Part shown: positions 1-10,026 of the stretch, in pieces | Position numbering within the stretch: position 1 is the stretch's first letter | Layout of the letters: each line of letters begins with the position of its first letter | Origin: Pannonibacter sp. SL95 | Lineage (GTDB): Bacteria > Pseudomonadota > Alphaproteobacteria > Rhizobiales > Stappiaceae | Direction: 5' to 3' | Assembly (NCBI RefSeq): GCF_026672425.1 | Contig: NZ_JAPPRC010000005.1 | Coordinates: 62,001-126,000 of the forward strand | Length of the DNA stretch: 64,000 nucleotides | The notes under the pieces: generated by a model | What the model was told of the DNA's origin: nothing | The model's database searches: none | What the model saw: the letters and a program-made list of their open reading frames with translations, nothing else | Program-made: the position numbers and the translations under genes

Positions 1-882
1 GATGAGGATGAACAGAAGGCCGAACTGCGGCATGGTTCGAGCCAGCGTGCCAAGCAGGATGCCGAGGGCCGAAGCGAAGAACAGGTAGAGCACGGTTCCG
101 GCAAGAAACAGGGGGATCGAGCCAGCCACCGGCACCTTCAACAGCCCCTCGACGACAATCCAGAGTGAAAAGGCGACGACGGCGACGATCACCAGGCCGT
201 TGGCCCAGACCTTGGCCATCATGATCTCGAAGGGCGTCAGCGGCATCGCTAGGAGGTGTTCCAGCGTGCCATGCTCGCGCTCGCGGATGACCGCCGCACC
301 GGTGAGCACCACAGTCAGCATGGTAACGTTGTTGATGATCTCCATCACCGAGGAAAACCAGGCGCCGGTCAGGTTGGGGTTGAAGGCATAGCGCAGCACC
401 AGGTCGAGCGGCATGTCCTGTGACAGGCCAAGGCTGCCCGCAAAGCGGTTCAGCTCCTGACCCAGCGCATTGGCAATGAAGTTGGCCCCGATCCCGGCCT
501 GCATCATGGCGGTGGCATCGATGTCGAGCTGGAGTGTGGGAATCTTGCCCGCGCGCACATCCGCCTCGAAGCGCGACGGGATCACCAGCACGAACGAGTA
601 GGTTTCGCTGTCGAGCGCCGCGTCGATCTTGCCATAGGAGATCCGCTCCGGCGGCAGGAACTCGGGCGGTCGCAGCGCCTCCACGAGCCGCAGGGACAGC
701 TGAGAGCGGTCCTCGTCCACCACTGCGATGGAGACGTTGTTGAGATCGCTCTTCATGCCCTCGGCGGCCATATAGACGCCGCCGGTAAAGGCCCAGAGGA
801 TCAGGATCAACAGCACGGGATCGCGCCACAGCGACAGGATTTCCTTGAGGCCCAGGCGGTAGATGGTGGCAAGACGGCGCAT
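1..882 (-). CDS. ABC-2 type transporter permease, C-terminus cut by window edge
   Basis: This is an inner-membrane permease of the YhhJ type, the last gene of an HlyD-RbbA-permease efflux cassette. The ATG at 882 lies three bases after the TGA of the upstream ATPase-permease gene, so the two are translationally linked. About 294 residues are visible. An N-terminal membrane segment follows the start, then a long periplasmic domain, then a cluster of hydrophobic helices with the ABC-2 signature region (INNVTMLTMVLTGAAVIRER followed by EHGTLEHLLAMP). The frame runs off position 1, and family members are about 370 residues, so some 80 residues are probably missing. The substrate is unknown; these cassettes are usually annotated as multidrug or toxic-compound exporters. 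Confidence 0.9.
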   Translation of the reverse strand, partial: MRRLATIYRLGLKEILSLWRDPVLLILILWAFTGGVYMAAEGMKSDLNNVSIAVVDEDRSQLSLRLVEALRPPEFLPPERISYGKIDAALDSETYSFVLVIPSRFEADVRAGKIPTLQLDIDATAMMQAGIGANFIANALGQELNRFAGSLGLSQDMPLDLVLRYAFNPNLTGAWFSSVMEIINNVTMLTVVLTGAAVIREREHGTLEHLLAMPLTPFEIMMAKVWANGLVIVAVVAFSLWIVVEGLLKVPVAGSIPLFLAGTVLYLFFASALGILLGTLARTMPQFGLLFILI

Positions 883-885
883 GGC

Positions 886-3678
886 TCAGCGCTCCTGTTT
901 CGGCAGCAGGAGGACGCAGGCAATGAGCAGCAAGGGGGCTGCCGGCAGCAGCGCCAGGAAGCTGCCTGACAGTTCCGCAAAGCCCAGTCCCTTGGTGAAG
1001 GTGCCGACCGCGATGGTCATGAAATGCGCCGTCGGATAGATCGCGCCGATGAAGGCTCCGGCTCCTTCAAGCGACGACACCGGCTGCATCATTCCGGAGA
1101 ATTGCACCGCCGGCAGAACCGTGCCGATGGCCGTGCCAAAGATTGCGGCGACCTGTGTCGAGGTAAAGGTCGAGAACAGGAGGCCGATGGACGTCGTGGC
1201 GAGGATGTAGAGCACTGCACCGAGCGTGAGCGCTGCGAGGCTGCCCTTGATCGGTACCCCGAACACGAACACGGCGATCAGCGTCATCAGCACGAAATTG
1301 ATAAGCGCCACAAGAACATAGGGTGCCTGTTTGCCGATCAGGAACTCAAGGCTGGTCACCGGCGTGACATAGAGATTGGTGATCGAGCCCAGCTCTTTCT
1401 CGCGCACCACGCTGACGGCAGTCAGGATGGCCGGGATGAAGACCAGGAGCAGCGCCATGACGGAGGGCGCCATGGCGTTGATGCTCTTGAAATCCTGATT
1501 GTAGAGGAACCGGGGTTCGATGGTCGCAACCCCGAGCGGCGGGGCTTCGCCTTGCTGTTGCCGATACTGGTCGACCAGATAGGCCCGGTTCAGCCCCTCG
1601 ACATAGCCGGCAATCGTCTCGGCCCGGAACGGCATGGCCCCGTCGATGGTGGCAGCAATCTGAGGCGTTTCGCCTCTGAGCAAGGCCTTGCCGAAGCCGG
1701 GAGGGATCTCGATGGCGAGCGAGATGTCGCCGGATCTTAGGCGCGGCAGGATCTCCGCCTCGGACCGGATCGGCGCCTGTTCGGCAAAATAGCGAGAGCC
1801 GGAAAAGCTCTCGGCATATTGCCGGCTCTCGCGCGTCCGGTCCTGATCCAGAACGGCATAGGTCAGCTCGTTCACATCGGTGGTGATGCCATAGCCGAAC
1901 ACCAGCATCAGCAGCATCGTTCCCATGAGGGCGACCGCCAGCCGGACGGGATCGCGGCGCAATTCCTTGGCCTCGCGCAGCGAATAGGCCATCAGGCGGC
2001 GGCGCGACAGAAACGAAAACGGCGCCCGGCGTTTGCGGGCAGGGGCGTTGTCCACTGCGGGCATTGGCGCCGTTGTTGTGTCCTGCGGTGCAGCACCGGC
2101 CGGTGGTGCCGCGGATGCCGGTCCCTCCGGGCTTGCCGCCTCAAGGCAGGCGATGAAGGCATCCTCCAGATTGGCAGCACCATGGTCGCGGATCAGGTTC
2201 TGTGGCGTGTCGCAGGCCAGGACCTTGCCTGCATGCATCAGCGAAATGCGGTCGCAGCGTTCGCCTTCATTCATGAAATGCGTCGACAGGAAGATCGTCA
2301 CCTGGTCCTGCCGGGCCAGGGTGATGAGCAGCTGCCAGAATTCATCACGCGCCACCGGATCGACGCCCGACGTTGGCTCGTCAAGGATCAGCACATCCGG
2401 GCGGTGCACGATGGCCACCGCCAGCGACAGGCGCTGGCGCACGCCAAGCGGCAGCGCATCGGGCAGCGTGTCCGCATGTTCAGCGAGGCGAAAACGGTCG
2501 AGCAATTCACCGATACGGGTCGTCACGTCGGCGGCCGGCATGTGGAAGAGCTGCGCGTGCAGCGTCAGGTTCTGGCGCACGGTCAGCTCGCCATAGAGCG
2601 AGAAGGCCTGCGACATGTATCCGACCCGTTTTCGGCTCTCCAGATTGGCCGCGTTGACCTTTTCGCCGAACAGGAAAGCCTCGCCCTCTGTTGGAGGAAG
2701 AAGGCCCGTCAGCATCTTCATCGTTGTCGACTTGCCGCAGCCATTCGACCCCAGGAACCCGAAAATCTCGCCCTTGCGGATCTCGAAGCTGACGTGATCG
2801 ACGGCTGTGAAGGCCCCGAAGCGCTGCACCAGATCCCGGGCAACGATGGCCGGCTTGTCGGCATTGCCGGTGAAGGGCGGCACGATCAGTGCCTCATGCG
2901 GCCGGCCGGCGCGCTCCGGCAGGAGGTTGACGAAGGCTTCCTCGAGCGTTGCCCCCTGACCTTGCGCCTTCAGTTCCGCCGCCGTGCCCTCAGCCAGGAT
3001 CCGTCCGGCATGCATGGCCACCAGATGCTCGAACCCTTCGGCCTCGTCCATATAGGCGGTGGCGACGATCACGGTCATGCCCGGCCGATCCGCGCGGATG
3101 GTCTCGATCAGCGTCCAGAACTGGCGGCGTGACAGCGGATCGACGCCGGTGGTCGGCTCGTCCAGGATCAGGAGGTCCGGGTCATGGATCAGGGCGCAGC
3201 ACAGCCCGAGCTTCTGCTTCATGCCCCCGGAGAGTTTTCCTGCTGGTCGGTCCAGAAAGGAAAACAATCCGGTCGCCCGCGTCAGATCGGCAATCCGGCG
3301 TTGCCGCTCGGTCCGGTCCTGTCCAAACAGACGCCCGAAAAACTCCAGGTTTTCGGCCACCGTCAGGTCCATGTAGAGGTTCTTGCCGAGACCTTGAGGC
3401 ATATAGGCGATGCGCGGCAGCACCTTGCGGCGCGCGCGCGATTGCGACAGGTCGGCCCCAAGCGCCTGGACCTTGCCACCCTGGCATTTGCGCGCACCTG
3501 ACAGCAATGCCAGCAAGGTCGACTTGCCGACGCCATCGGGTCCGATCAGTCCGATTGTCCGGCCAGCCGGCACATCAAGCGACACGGCATCGAGGGCCAG
3601 AACCTTGCCGTAGCGATGGGTGACATCAACCAGCCGGGCGACCGGGAATGAGGCAGGGGTATCCGTGAACGGGGTCAT
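886..3678 (-). CDS. rbbA: RbbA-like fused ABC transporter: two ATPase domains plus ABC-2 membrane domain
   Basis: This 930-residue protein has two nucleotide-binding domains followed by a membrane half. The first NBD (about residues 10-240) has Walker [10 protein letters not shown], signature LSGGMKQK and Walker [14 protein letters not shown]. The second (about 275-505) has Walker [10 protein letters not shown] and Walker [14 protein letters not shown], but its signature is LPLGVRQR rather than LSGGQ, as is usual in this family. A Pro/Ala-rich linker (about 520-560) leads to an ABC-2 permease domain with one early and several late membrane segments. Some members of this family were described as ribosome-associated ATPases (RbbA/YhiH), but the neighbouring HlyD adaptor and permease argue for export. 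It starts 7 bp after the HlyD gene. Confidence 0.92.
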   Translation of the reverse strand: MTPFTDTPASFPVARLVDVTHRYGKVLALDAVSLDVPAGRTIGLIGPDGVGKSTLLALLSGARKCQGGKVQALGADLSQSRARRKVLPRIAYMPQGLGKNLYMDLTVAENLEFFGRLFGQDRTERQRRIADLTRATGLFSFLDRPAGKLSGGMKQKLGLCCALIHDPDLLILDEPTTGVDPLSRRQFWTLIETIRADRPGMTVIVATAYMDEAEGFEHLVAMHAGRILAEGTAAELKAQGQGATLEEAFVNLLPERAGRPHEALIVPPFTGNADKPAIVARDLVQRFGAFTAVDHVSFEIRKGEIFGFLGSNGCGKSTTMKMLTGLLPPTEGEAFLFGEKVNAANLESRKRVGYMSQAFSLYGELTVRQNLTLHAQLFHMPAADVTTRIGELLDRFRLAEHADTLPDALPLGVRQRLSLAVAIVHRPDVLILDEPTSGVDPVARDEFWQLLITLARQDQVTIFLSTHFMNEGERCDRISLMHAGKVLACDTPQNLIRDHGAANLEDAFIACLEAASPEGPASAAPPAGAAPQDTTTAPMPAVDNAPARKRRAPFSFLSRRRLMAYSLREAKELRRDPVRLAVALMGTMLLMLVFGYGITTDVNELTYAVLDQDRTRESRQYAESFSGSRYFAEQAPIRSEAEILPRLRSGDISLAIEIPPGFGKALLRGETPQIAATIDGAMPFRAETIAGYVEGLNRAYLVDQYRQQQGEAPPLGVATIEPRFLYNQDFKSINAMAPSVMALLLVFIPAILTAVSVVREKELGSITNLYVTPVTSLEFLIGKQAPYVLVALINFVLMTLIAVFVFGVPIKGSLAALTLGAVLYILATTSIGLLFSTFTSTQVAAIFGTAIGTVLPAVQFSGMMQPVSSLEGAGAFIGAIYPTAHFMTIAVGTFTKGLGFAELSGSFLALLPAAPLLLIACVLLLPKQER

Positions 3679-3685
3679 GGCTGCC

Positions 3686-4675
3686 TCACGGCTGTTGCGG
3701 CAAGCGAACCTCTAGCATCGTCGGCCATGGTACGGGCGGCGCCATCATGACATAGGCCTCACCCGGCAGGCCGGTACGGACCTTGTCGATATGCTGGGCG
3801 AGCAGGGCTGGATCGATCTTCAGCTTGACGCGGAACATCAGCTTGTCCCGTTCGGACCGCGTCTCCACCTCGCGCGGGGTGAACTGCGCGTCGGCGGCAA
3901 CGAAGGACACAGAGGCTGGGATGACGAATTCAGGTGCCGCATCCAGCACGATCCGCGCTTCGGCTCCGATCAGAACACGCCCGACGCTGCCGGTCGGCAG
4001 GAACACGGTCATGTAGACATCGCCAAGGTTGAGCAGCGTCAGCACCCGCCCGCCGGCCGCGACCACTTCGCCCGGTTCTGCCAGCCGGTACTGAACCCGC
4101 CCGGCGATCGGGGCGGTCAGCGTGCTGTCATTGATGAGCGTCGCGATCCGGCCAACTTCCGCAGCCGCGGCAAGAACCGTGTTTTCGGCATTGGCGAGCT
4201 GGGCGCGGACGGCGGCGAGTGCCGCGGCGGCGGTTTCCCGCGTCGTCTGGCGCTGATCCACTTCCTGCTGCGAGATATGGCCATTGCCGAGCAGCGTGCG
4301 GGCGCGTTCCAGCGCCTGGTCTGCGTATTTGAGTTCGCTTTCGCGCTGGACAATCTGGGCCAGAACCGTGTTCACGGCCTCGCGCGCGGCGGCCTCCTGG
4401 GCGAGCGCCCCGCGCCGCATGGCTTCCAGTTCCGACGTGTCGACCCGGGCGAGGACCTGACCGGCCGCAACGAGATCGCCTTCGGCGACCATCACCTCCA
4501 TCACACGACCACCGGTGCGGGTCGCGATCTGGACGGTTTCCGCCTCGATTCGCCCGTTCGCTGTGGCGATGCCGTCCGGCAACGCGGAACGCCCCTGCCA
4601 CCACCACCATCCGCCAGCAGCGCCGGCGATCAGAACAAGGGCCACCAGGGCCAGAAACTTTACGCGCGTGGTCAT
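3686..4675 (-). CDS. HlyD-family periplasmic adaptor of efflux cassette
   Basis: This 329-residue membrane fusion protein has an N-terminal membrane anchor (about residues 7-26, ending in a WWWW run), a lipoyl/barrel-sandwich half ([25 protein letters not shown]), a long Ala/Gln-rich coiled-coil hairpin (about residues 70-180), the second lipoyl half ([19 protein letters not shown]) and a beta-barrel. It would bridge the inner-membrane transporter to an outer-membrane channel. It is the first gene of the three-gene minus-strand cassette and resembles E. coli YhiI. Its start faces ntrY across a 258-bp intergenic region in which I see no confident operator. Confidence 0.9.
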   Translation of the reverse strand: MTTRVKFLALVALVLIAGAAGGWWWWQGRSALPDGIATANGRIEAETVQIATRTGGRVMEVMVAEGDLVAAGQVLARVDTSELEAMRRGALAQEAAAREAVNTVLAQIVQRESELKYADQALERARTLLGNGHISQQEVDQRQTTRETAAAALAAVRAQLANAENTVLAAAAEVGRIATLINDSTLTAPIAGRVQYRLAEPGEVVAAGGRVLTLLNLGDVYMTVFLPTGSVGRVLIGAEARIVLDAAPEFVIPASVSFVAADAQFTPREVETRSERDKLMFRVKLKIDPALLAQHIDKVRTGLPGEAYVMMAPPVPWPTMLEVRLPQQP

Positions 4676-4933
4676 CTTGTGCGCCCCTCAACCTCAAGAT
4701 TCCCCTCGAGAGTTATGCAGTGCACTCGAGGAACTGGCAATGCAGCTTGGCCTCCGTAGTGCTGCGGACCTGGGGGGCGAACCATCGTCCGTTGGCCGCA
4801 ATCCTGTCGCAATTTGGCAACAAGGTGTGGTAACCATGTCGCTCTCGACATGCTGATTTGCCGATGGACCAGCCTGCAGCGACAGGCCCCACGCCTTGAC
4901 CCAACCCAGATGCCACAGACGCGATGAGGACGG

Positions 4934-7204
4934 ATGATACTGGAACGTGATCCGCGCGCGGATGTGGATCAGGGCTCGCGCGGCAAGCTTGGCCGGCGCG
5001 TCGGCCTCGCCGTCATGATCCTGTCGCTCGTCTCGATTGCCGTCACCTTCATGGTGCTGACGGGGGCGACGCCGATCGAGCCGACGCAGCAGGTCGTGAA
5101 GCTGTCGATGCTGGTCAACGGCCTCTTGGCCAGCGGGCTTGTCGCGGCGATCCTTCTCGAAATCTTCAAGCTGCTGCAGGCTCGGCGCAAGGGCCGGGCT
5201 GCAGCGCGGCTGCATGTGCGCATTGTCGCCATGTTCAGTCTGATTGCGGCCGTCCCGGCACTGCTGATGGCCGTCGTCGCCACGATCACGCTCGATCAGG
5301 GGCTGGACCGCTGGTTCGAGCAGCGCACGCGCCAGATCATCGACAACGCGCTTACCGTCGCCCAGGCCTATCTGCAGGAACATGCGCATGTGCTGCGCGC
5401 CGACCTGACAGCCATGGCCAGCGACGTCGACCGCGCCCGCGGCGTCTATGACTACGAGCCGACCCGGTTCGATTCCTTCTTCACCACCCAGGCGCAGCTG
5501 CGCGGTCTGCTCGCCGCCTTCGTGATGAAGGAGGACGGCACGGTCGTCACCCGCGTGGTGCTGGATCCGCGCGCCAACATCCTGCTGCCGCCCAATGACA
5601 CCTATGCCAAGGCCAACGCCGGCGAGCCGGTCCTCATCGCGCCGGGCTCGTCAAACCTGGTCGGCGGGGTGATGAAGCTGCAGTCCTTCGAGGGCATGTA
5701 TCTTTATGTCACACGCGGCATGGATCCGCGCGTGACCGAGTATCTACGCCTCGCCGAGGAAGGGGCGACCGAATACACCAAGATGGAGGAAACCCGGTTC
5801 GGGGCCCAGGTGGCTTTCGCGCTGATCTATCTCGGGGTTGCGCTGATCCTGCTGCTGTCCGCCATCTGGATCGGTTTCGGCTTCTCCAGCCGGCTTGTCG
5901 CGCCGATCCGCCGGCTGATCTCTGCCGCTGACCAGATCTCCAAGGGCAATCTCTATGTTGAGGTCGTGACCGAGAAATCCGAGGGGGACCTCGCCAATCT
6001 CGGCTCGACCTTCAACAACATGACCGGCCAGCTGCGTGGCCAGCGCGATGCGCTGCTGGCTGCCAACGAGCAGATCGACCGCCGCCGCCGCTTCACCGAA
6101 GCTGTGCTGTCCGGGGTGACGGCATCAGTCATCGGCATTGACGACGAGGGCGCCATCACGCTCGTCAACCGTTCCGCCCGTGCCCTGTTGCAGATCGAGG
6201 AGAGCGATGCACTCGATCGGCCGATCTCTGAGGTCATTCCGGAGCTGGCCGAGTGCGTCGCCGTCGCGATCCACAAGGAGACCGAGCGGTTCAAGGAAAC
6301 CCAGATCACCCTGGTGCGGGGCGGGCGCGAGCGCACCGTCAATGTCCGCATCACGACCGAGCAGTCGACCCGGCGCGAGCATGGCTATGTGGTCACGCTG
6401 GACGACATCACAGACCTTGTCTCCGCGCAGCGCAACTCGGCCTGGGCCGACGTTGCCCGCCGCATTGCCCATGAAATCAAGAACCCGCTGACGCCGATCC
6501 AGCTGTCGGCCGAACGCATCCGGCGCCGCTATGGCAAGAAGGTCGAGGACGACCGTTCCGTCTTTGACCAGTGCATCGACACGATCATCCGCCAGGTCGG
6601 CGACATCGGGCAAATGGTCGACGAGTTCTCGTCCTTTGCCCGCATGCGCAAGCCCAGCAAGGCGCGGGCCGATCTGCGCAACATGGTGCGCGAGGCCGCC
6701 TTCCTGCAGACGGTCGGCAATCCGGATATCGAGATCCGCACCGAGCTTCCCGAAGGTCCGATCGAGGGCTTTGTCGACCAGCGCCTGATCGGGCAGGCGC
6801 TTACCAACGTGATCAAGAACGCTGCCGAAGCCGTCGCGGGCCGCACCGGCGAGAACCTGCCCAAGGGCCGGATCCGCATCGTGCTGCGGGCCGAGGGCGA
6901 CAGGCAGGTGATCGACGTGATCGACAACGGTGTCGGCCTGCCGACAGAAAATCGCCAGCGACTGCTGGAGCCTTACATGACGACCCGGGAAAAGGGCACC
7001 GGGCTTGGACTTGCGATCGTGCGCAAGATCATGGAAGACCACGGGGGCGGCATCGAACTGCTCGATGCGCCCGGTGTCTGCGAGGGCGAGTGCGGGGCAA
7101 TGGTCCGGTTGATCATCGGGCCTCAGGATGCGGCGGCGGAGGGGGCTGCCGTGTCACCAAACCACGACATCAAGCAAGAAGAAGTGACCGGCCATGGCCT
7201 ATGA
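4934..7204 (+). CDS. ntrY: NtrY sensor histidine kinase
   Basis: This 756-residue membrane sensor kinase phosphorylates NtrX and links nitrogen and redox status to transcription. Three hydrophobic segments lie in the first 120 residues (about 22-44, 59-80, 96-119), followed by a large extracytoplasmic region and a fourth segment near 292-318. After these come a HAMP linker, a PAS domain (about 385-490), a HisKA domain with the phospho-accepting His in HEIKNPLTP near residue 513, and an HATPase domain with NVIKNAAEA, DNGVGLP and KGTGLGLAIV. The ATG at 4934 gives a normal family length. The last 11 bp overlap ntrX. ntrB and ntrC, which usually precede this gene, are not in the window. Confidence 0.96.
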   Translation: MILERDPRADVDQGSRGKLGRRVGLAVMILSLVSIAVTFMVLTGATPIEPTQQVVKLSMLVNGLLASGLVAAILLEIFKLLQARRKGRAAARLHVRIVAMFSLIAAVPALLMAVVATITLDQGLDRWFEQRTRQIIDNALTVAQAYLQEHAHVLRADLTAMASDVDRARGVYDYEPTRFDSFFTTQAQLRGLLAAFVMKEDGTVVTRVVLDPRANILLPPNDTYAKANAGEPVLIAPGSSNLVGGVMKLQSFEGMYLYVTRGMDPRVTEYLRLAEEGATEYTKMEETRFGAQVAFALIYLGVALILLLSAIWIGFGFSSRLVAPIRRLISAADQISKGNLYVEVVTEKSEGDLANLGSTFNNMTGQLRGQRDALLAANEQIDRRRRFTEAVLSGVTASVIGIDDEGAITLVNRSARALLQIEESDALDRPISEVIPELAECVAVAIHKETERFKETQITLVRGGRERTVNVRITTEQSTRREHGYVVTLDDITDLVSAQRNSAWADVARRIAHEIKNPLTPIQLSAERIRRRYGKKVEDDRSVFDQCIDTIIRQVGDIGQMVDEFSSFARMRKPSKARADLRNMVREAAFLQTVGNPDIEIRTELPEGPIEGFVDQRLIGQALTNVIKNAAEAVAGRTGENLPKGRIRIVLRAEGDRQVIDVIDNGVGLPTENRQRLLEPYMTTREKGTGLGLAIVRKIMEDHGGGIELLDAPGVCEGECGAMVRLIIGPQDAAAEGAAVSPNHDIKQEEVTGHGL

Positions 7205-8561
7205 CATCCTGATCGTGGACGACGAGACGGACATCCGCGAAATGATCGCGGGCATTCTCGACGACGAAGGCTACGGCACGCGCACCGCGTCCGACAGCGA
7301 CACGGCTCTTGCCGCCATCAAGGACCGGCGCCCCTCGCTCGTCGTGCTGGACATCTGGCTGCAGGGCAGCCGGCTGGACGGACTGGCGCTCCTCGACGAG
7401 ATCAAGGCGCAGGACAAGGATCTGCCGGTTGTCATCATCTCCGGCCATGGCAACGTGGAAACCGCCGTTTCGGCGATCAAGCGCGGCGCCTACGACTATA
7501 TCGAGAAGCCGTTCAAGGCCGACCGGCTGCTGCTCATCACCGAGCGGGCGCTGGAGGCCTCGAACCTGCGCCGCGAGATCCGCGACCTGAAGCAGCGCTC
7601 CGGTGACACGGCCAAGCTGATCGGCGAGTCCAATGCCATCCATCAGCTGCGCCAGACCATCGAGCGGATCGCCGGCACCAACAGCCGCATTCTGATTTCC
7701 GGACCATCCGGTGCCGGCAAGGAGCTGGCGGCGCGTATGATCCATGACCTGTCGCCGCGCTCGAAGGGCCCCTTTGTCGCGCTGAACGCCGCAACCATCA
7801 CGGCCGAGCGCATGGAAGAGGAGCTGTTCGGCGTCGAGGACGAGAAAGGCAACCTGCGCAAGGTCGGCGCGCTCGAAGAAGCGCATGGCGGCACGCTCTA
7901 CCTCGACGAGGTCGCCGACATGCCACGCGAGACCCAGGGCAAGATCCTGCGCGTGCTCGTTGACCAGACCTTCACCCGCGTTGGCGGGGCCACCCGAGTC
8001 CAGGTCGACATCCGCATCCTGTCATCGACAGCGCGCAATCTGGAGCAGGAAATCGCCAACGGTGCGTTCCGCGAGGACCTCTATCACCGTCTCGGCGTGG
8101 TGCCGCTCCGGGTGCCGGGCCTGGCTGAACGGCGCGAGGATGTACCGGTTCTGGTGCGTCACTTCATGGAGCAGATCTCCTCCAGCGCCGGCCTGCCGAT
8201 GCGCCGGATCGGCGAGGACGCCATGGCCGTGCTGCAGACCCACGACTGGCCGGGCAACATCCGCCAGCTGCGCAACAACGTCGAACGATTGATGATTTTG
8301 ACGCGTGCCGATCCGGCTGCCGTGATCACCGCCGATCTGCTGCCGGCCGAAGTAGGGGCGATGCTGCCCAATCTTCCCTCGAACGGCGGCGGCGACCATC
8401 TCATGTCTGTGCCCCTGCGCGAGGCCCGTGAAATCTTCGAGCGGGATTACCTCCAGGCGCAGATCAAGCGCTTTGGCGGCAACATTTCGCGCACGGCCGA
8501 ATTCGTTGGAATGGAACGATCGGCCTTGCATCGCAAGCTGAAGTCGCTAGGGCTATCGTGA
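7194..8561 (+). CDS. ntrX: NtrX response regulator, AAA+ domain without GAFTGA loop
   Basis: This 455-residue NtrC-like regulator is the partner of NtrY. The receiver domain has the acidic pocket (VDDE) and phospho-acceptor Asp53 in VVLDIW. The AAA+ domain (about 145-380) has Walker A GPSGAGKE and Walker B GGTLYLDEV. Where sigma-54 activators carry GAFTGA, this protein reads ELFGVEDEKGNLRKVGALEEA, so the sigma-54 contact loop is absent. A Fis-type helix-turn-helix ends the protein (NISRTAEFVGMERSALHRKL). The start ATG at 7194 lies inside the end of ntrY, so translation is probably coupled. It most likely acts with the housekeeping sigma factor or as a repressor; that is inference from the missing loop. 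Confidence 0.96.
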   Translation: MAYDILIVDDETDIREMIAGILDDEGYGTRTASDSDTALAAIKDRRPSLVVLDIWLQGSRLDGLALLDEIKAQDKDLPVVIISGHGNVETAVSAIKRGAYDYIEKPFKADRLLLITERALEASNLRREIRDLKQRSGDTAKLIGESNAIHQLRQTIERIAGTNSRILISGPSGAGKELAARMIHDLSPRSKGPFVALNAATITAERMEEELFGVEDEKGNLRKVGALEEAHGGTLYLDEVADMPRETQGKILRVLVDQTFTRVGGATRVQVDIRILSSTARNLEQEIANGAFREDLYHRLGVVPLRVPGLAERREDVPVLVRHFMEQISSSAGLPMRRIGEDAMAVLQTHDWPGNIRQLRNNVERLMILTRADPAAVITADLLPAEVGAMLPNLPSNGGGDHLMSVPLREAREIFERDYLQAQIKRFGGNISRTAEFVGMERSALHRKLKSLGLS

Positions 8562-8602
8562 AGCGCGTCTTGGCGCGGTGAGTCTATCCGGAGTTCAGGC
8601 CG

Positions 8603-9979
8603 ATGAAGGTCGTTATTTGCGGGGCAGGGCAGGTCGGTTACGGCATTGCGGAGCGTCTGGCGGCTGAGCAGAACGATGTCTCGGTCATCGACTCCTCGCC
8701 CAAGCTCGTCAACGCCATCAGCGACCAGCTGGATGTGCGCGGCTTCGTCGGAAATGGCGCGCATCCTGATGTTCTGGCGCAGGCCGGCGCCGATCAGGCC
8801 GACATGATCATCGCCGTCACGCTTTATGACGAGGTGAACATGGTCGCCTGTCAGGTGGCCCATTCGCTGTTCAACGTGCCGACCAAAGTCGCGCGCGTGC
8901 GCGCCCAGAGCTACCTGCAGGGCCGCTGGCGCAACCTCTTTGCCCGCGAGCACCTGCCCATCGACGTCATCATCTCGCCGGAAATCGAAGTGGGGGACAT
9001 GGTGCTGCGCCGGCTGGCGCTGCCGGGAGCCGCCGAGACGGTGCGTTTCGCCGACGACCAGGTCGTGATGGTCGGCATCGTCTGTCAGGAAGATTGTCCT
9101 GTTGTGGACACCCCGCTGCGCCAGCTGACGGACCTGTTCCCTGATCTTGGCGCCGTCGTGGTCGGTGTCTTCCGCGGTGGCAAGCTGTTCGTGCCGAAGA
9201 GCTCCGACCAGCTTCTGGTCGGCGACCTTGCCTATGTCGTCGCACGGCGCGACCAGGTCCGCCGCACGCTCGGCATTTTCGGCCATGAGGAACCGGAGGC
9301 CAATCGCGTCGTCATCGCCGGTGGCGGCAATATCGGCCTGTACGTTGCCAAGGCGCTGGAGCAGCGCCAGTCCAAGACGCGCATCAAAGTCATTGAATCC
9401 TCGCGCGAACGCGCCGTCGGCATTGCCAACGAGCTGAAGCGCTCGGTCATCCTGCATGGCTCGGCGCTGGATCAGGCGATCCTGGAGGAGGCGGACGTTT
9501 CCTCGGCCGACACGATGGTCACGCTGACCAACGACGACGAGGTCAATATCCTGTCCTGCGTCATGGCCAAGAAGATGGGCTGCCGCCGCAACCTGTCGCT
9601 GCTCAACAACCCGAGCTATCCGGCCTTTGCCAATGCATTGGGAATAGATGCCTACATCAGCCCGCGTACGGTGACGATCTCGCGTATCCTGCAGCACGTC
9701 CGGCGCGGCCGTATCCGCGGCGTCCATTCGCTGCAGAATGGCGCTGCCGAGGTGATCGAGGCCGAGGCGCTGGACACCTCGCCGCTGGTCGGCCGGCCGC
9801 TGCGCGACATCGACCTTCCCGATGGCATCCGCGTCGGGGCGGTGTTCCGGGGTGGCAAGGTGCTGATGCCCAATGGCGACATGCAGATCCAGGCTCGCGA
9901 CCGCATCGTCATCTTCGCGATGGCCAACCGGGTGCGCCAGGTCGAGCAGATGTTCCGCGTCAGTCTCGAGTTCTTCTGA
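8603..9979 (+). CDS. trkA: TrkA, Trk potassium-uptake NAD-binding regulatory subunit
   Basis: This 458-residue cytoplasmic protein has two tandem RCK units, each an NAD-binding RCK_N followed by an RCK_C lobe. The first Rossmann motif is at the N-terminus (VVICGAGQVGYGIAERL) and the second near residue 235 (VVIAGGGNIGLYVAKALEQ). It gates the TrkH/TrkG potassium channel in response to nucleotides; no trkH is present here. It follows ntrX with a gap of about 40 bp on the same strand, the conserved Rhizobiales order, so cotranscription with ntrYX is likely. Length and both dinucleotide-binding motifs are normal. Confidence 0.96.
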   Translation: MKVVICGAGQVGYGIAERLAAEQNDVSVIDSSPKLVNAISDQLDVRGFVGNGAHPDVLAQAGADQADMIIAVTLYDEVNMVACQVAHSLFNVPTKVARVRAQSYLQGRWRNLFAREHLPIDVIISPEIEVGDMVLRRLALPGAAETVRFADDQVVMVGIVCQEDCPVVDTPLRQLTDLFPDLGAVVVGVFRGGKLFVPKSSDQLLVGDLAYVVARRDQVRRTLGIFGHEEPEANRVVIAGGGNIGLYVAKALEQRQSKTRIKVIESSRERAVGIANELKRSVILHGSALDQAILEEADVSSADTMVTLTNDDEVNILSCVMAKKMGCRRNLSLLNNPSYPAFANALGIDAYISPRTVTISRILQHVRRGRIRGVHSLQNGAAEVIEAEALDTSPLVGRPLRDIDLPDGIRVGAVFRGGKVLMPNGDMQIQARDRIVIFAMANRVRQVEQMFRVSLEFF

Positions 9980-10026
9980 GCCGCAAGGCTCGCGCTGTTT
10001 TTCTTTCGTTGCAGGGATGTGATCCG

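Noticed and set aside
1819-3132. 437-codon plus-strand ORF opposite rbbA
   Set aside because: Shadow of GC-rich coding on the other strand: Arg/His/Gln-rich composition, no family motif, wholly inside a well-supported gene. Similar antisense ORFs (for example 16769-18361, 20218-21822, 21804-23414, 28822-30615, 60223-61926) were dropped for the same reason.
4694-5389. 231-codon minus-strand ORF across the ntrY start
   Set aside because: It overlaps the conserved N-terminal membrane segments of NtrY and has no recognisable domain.
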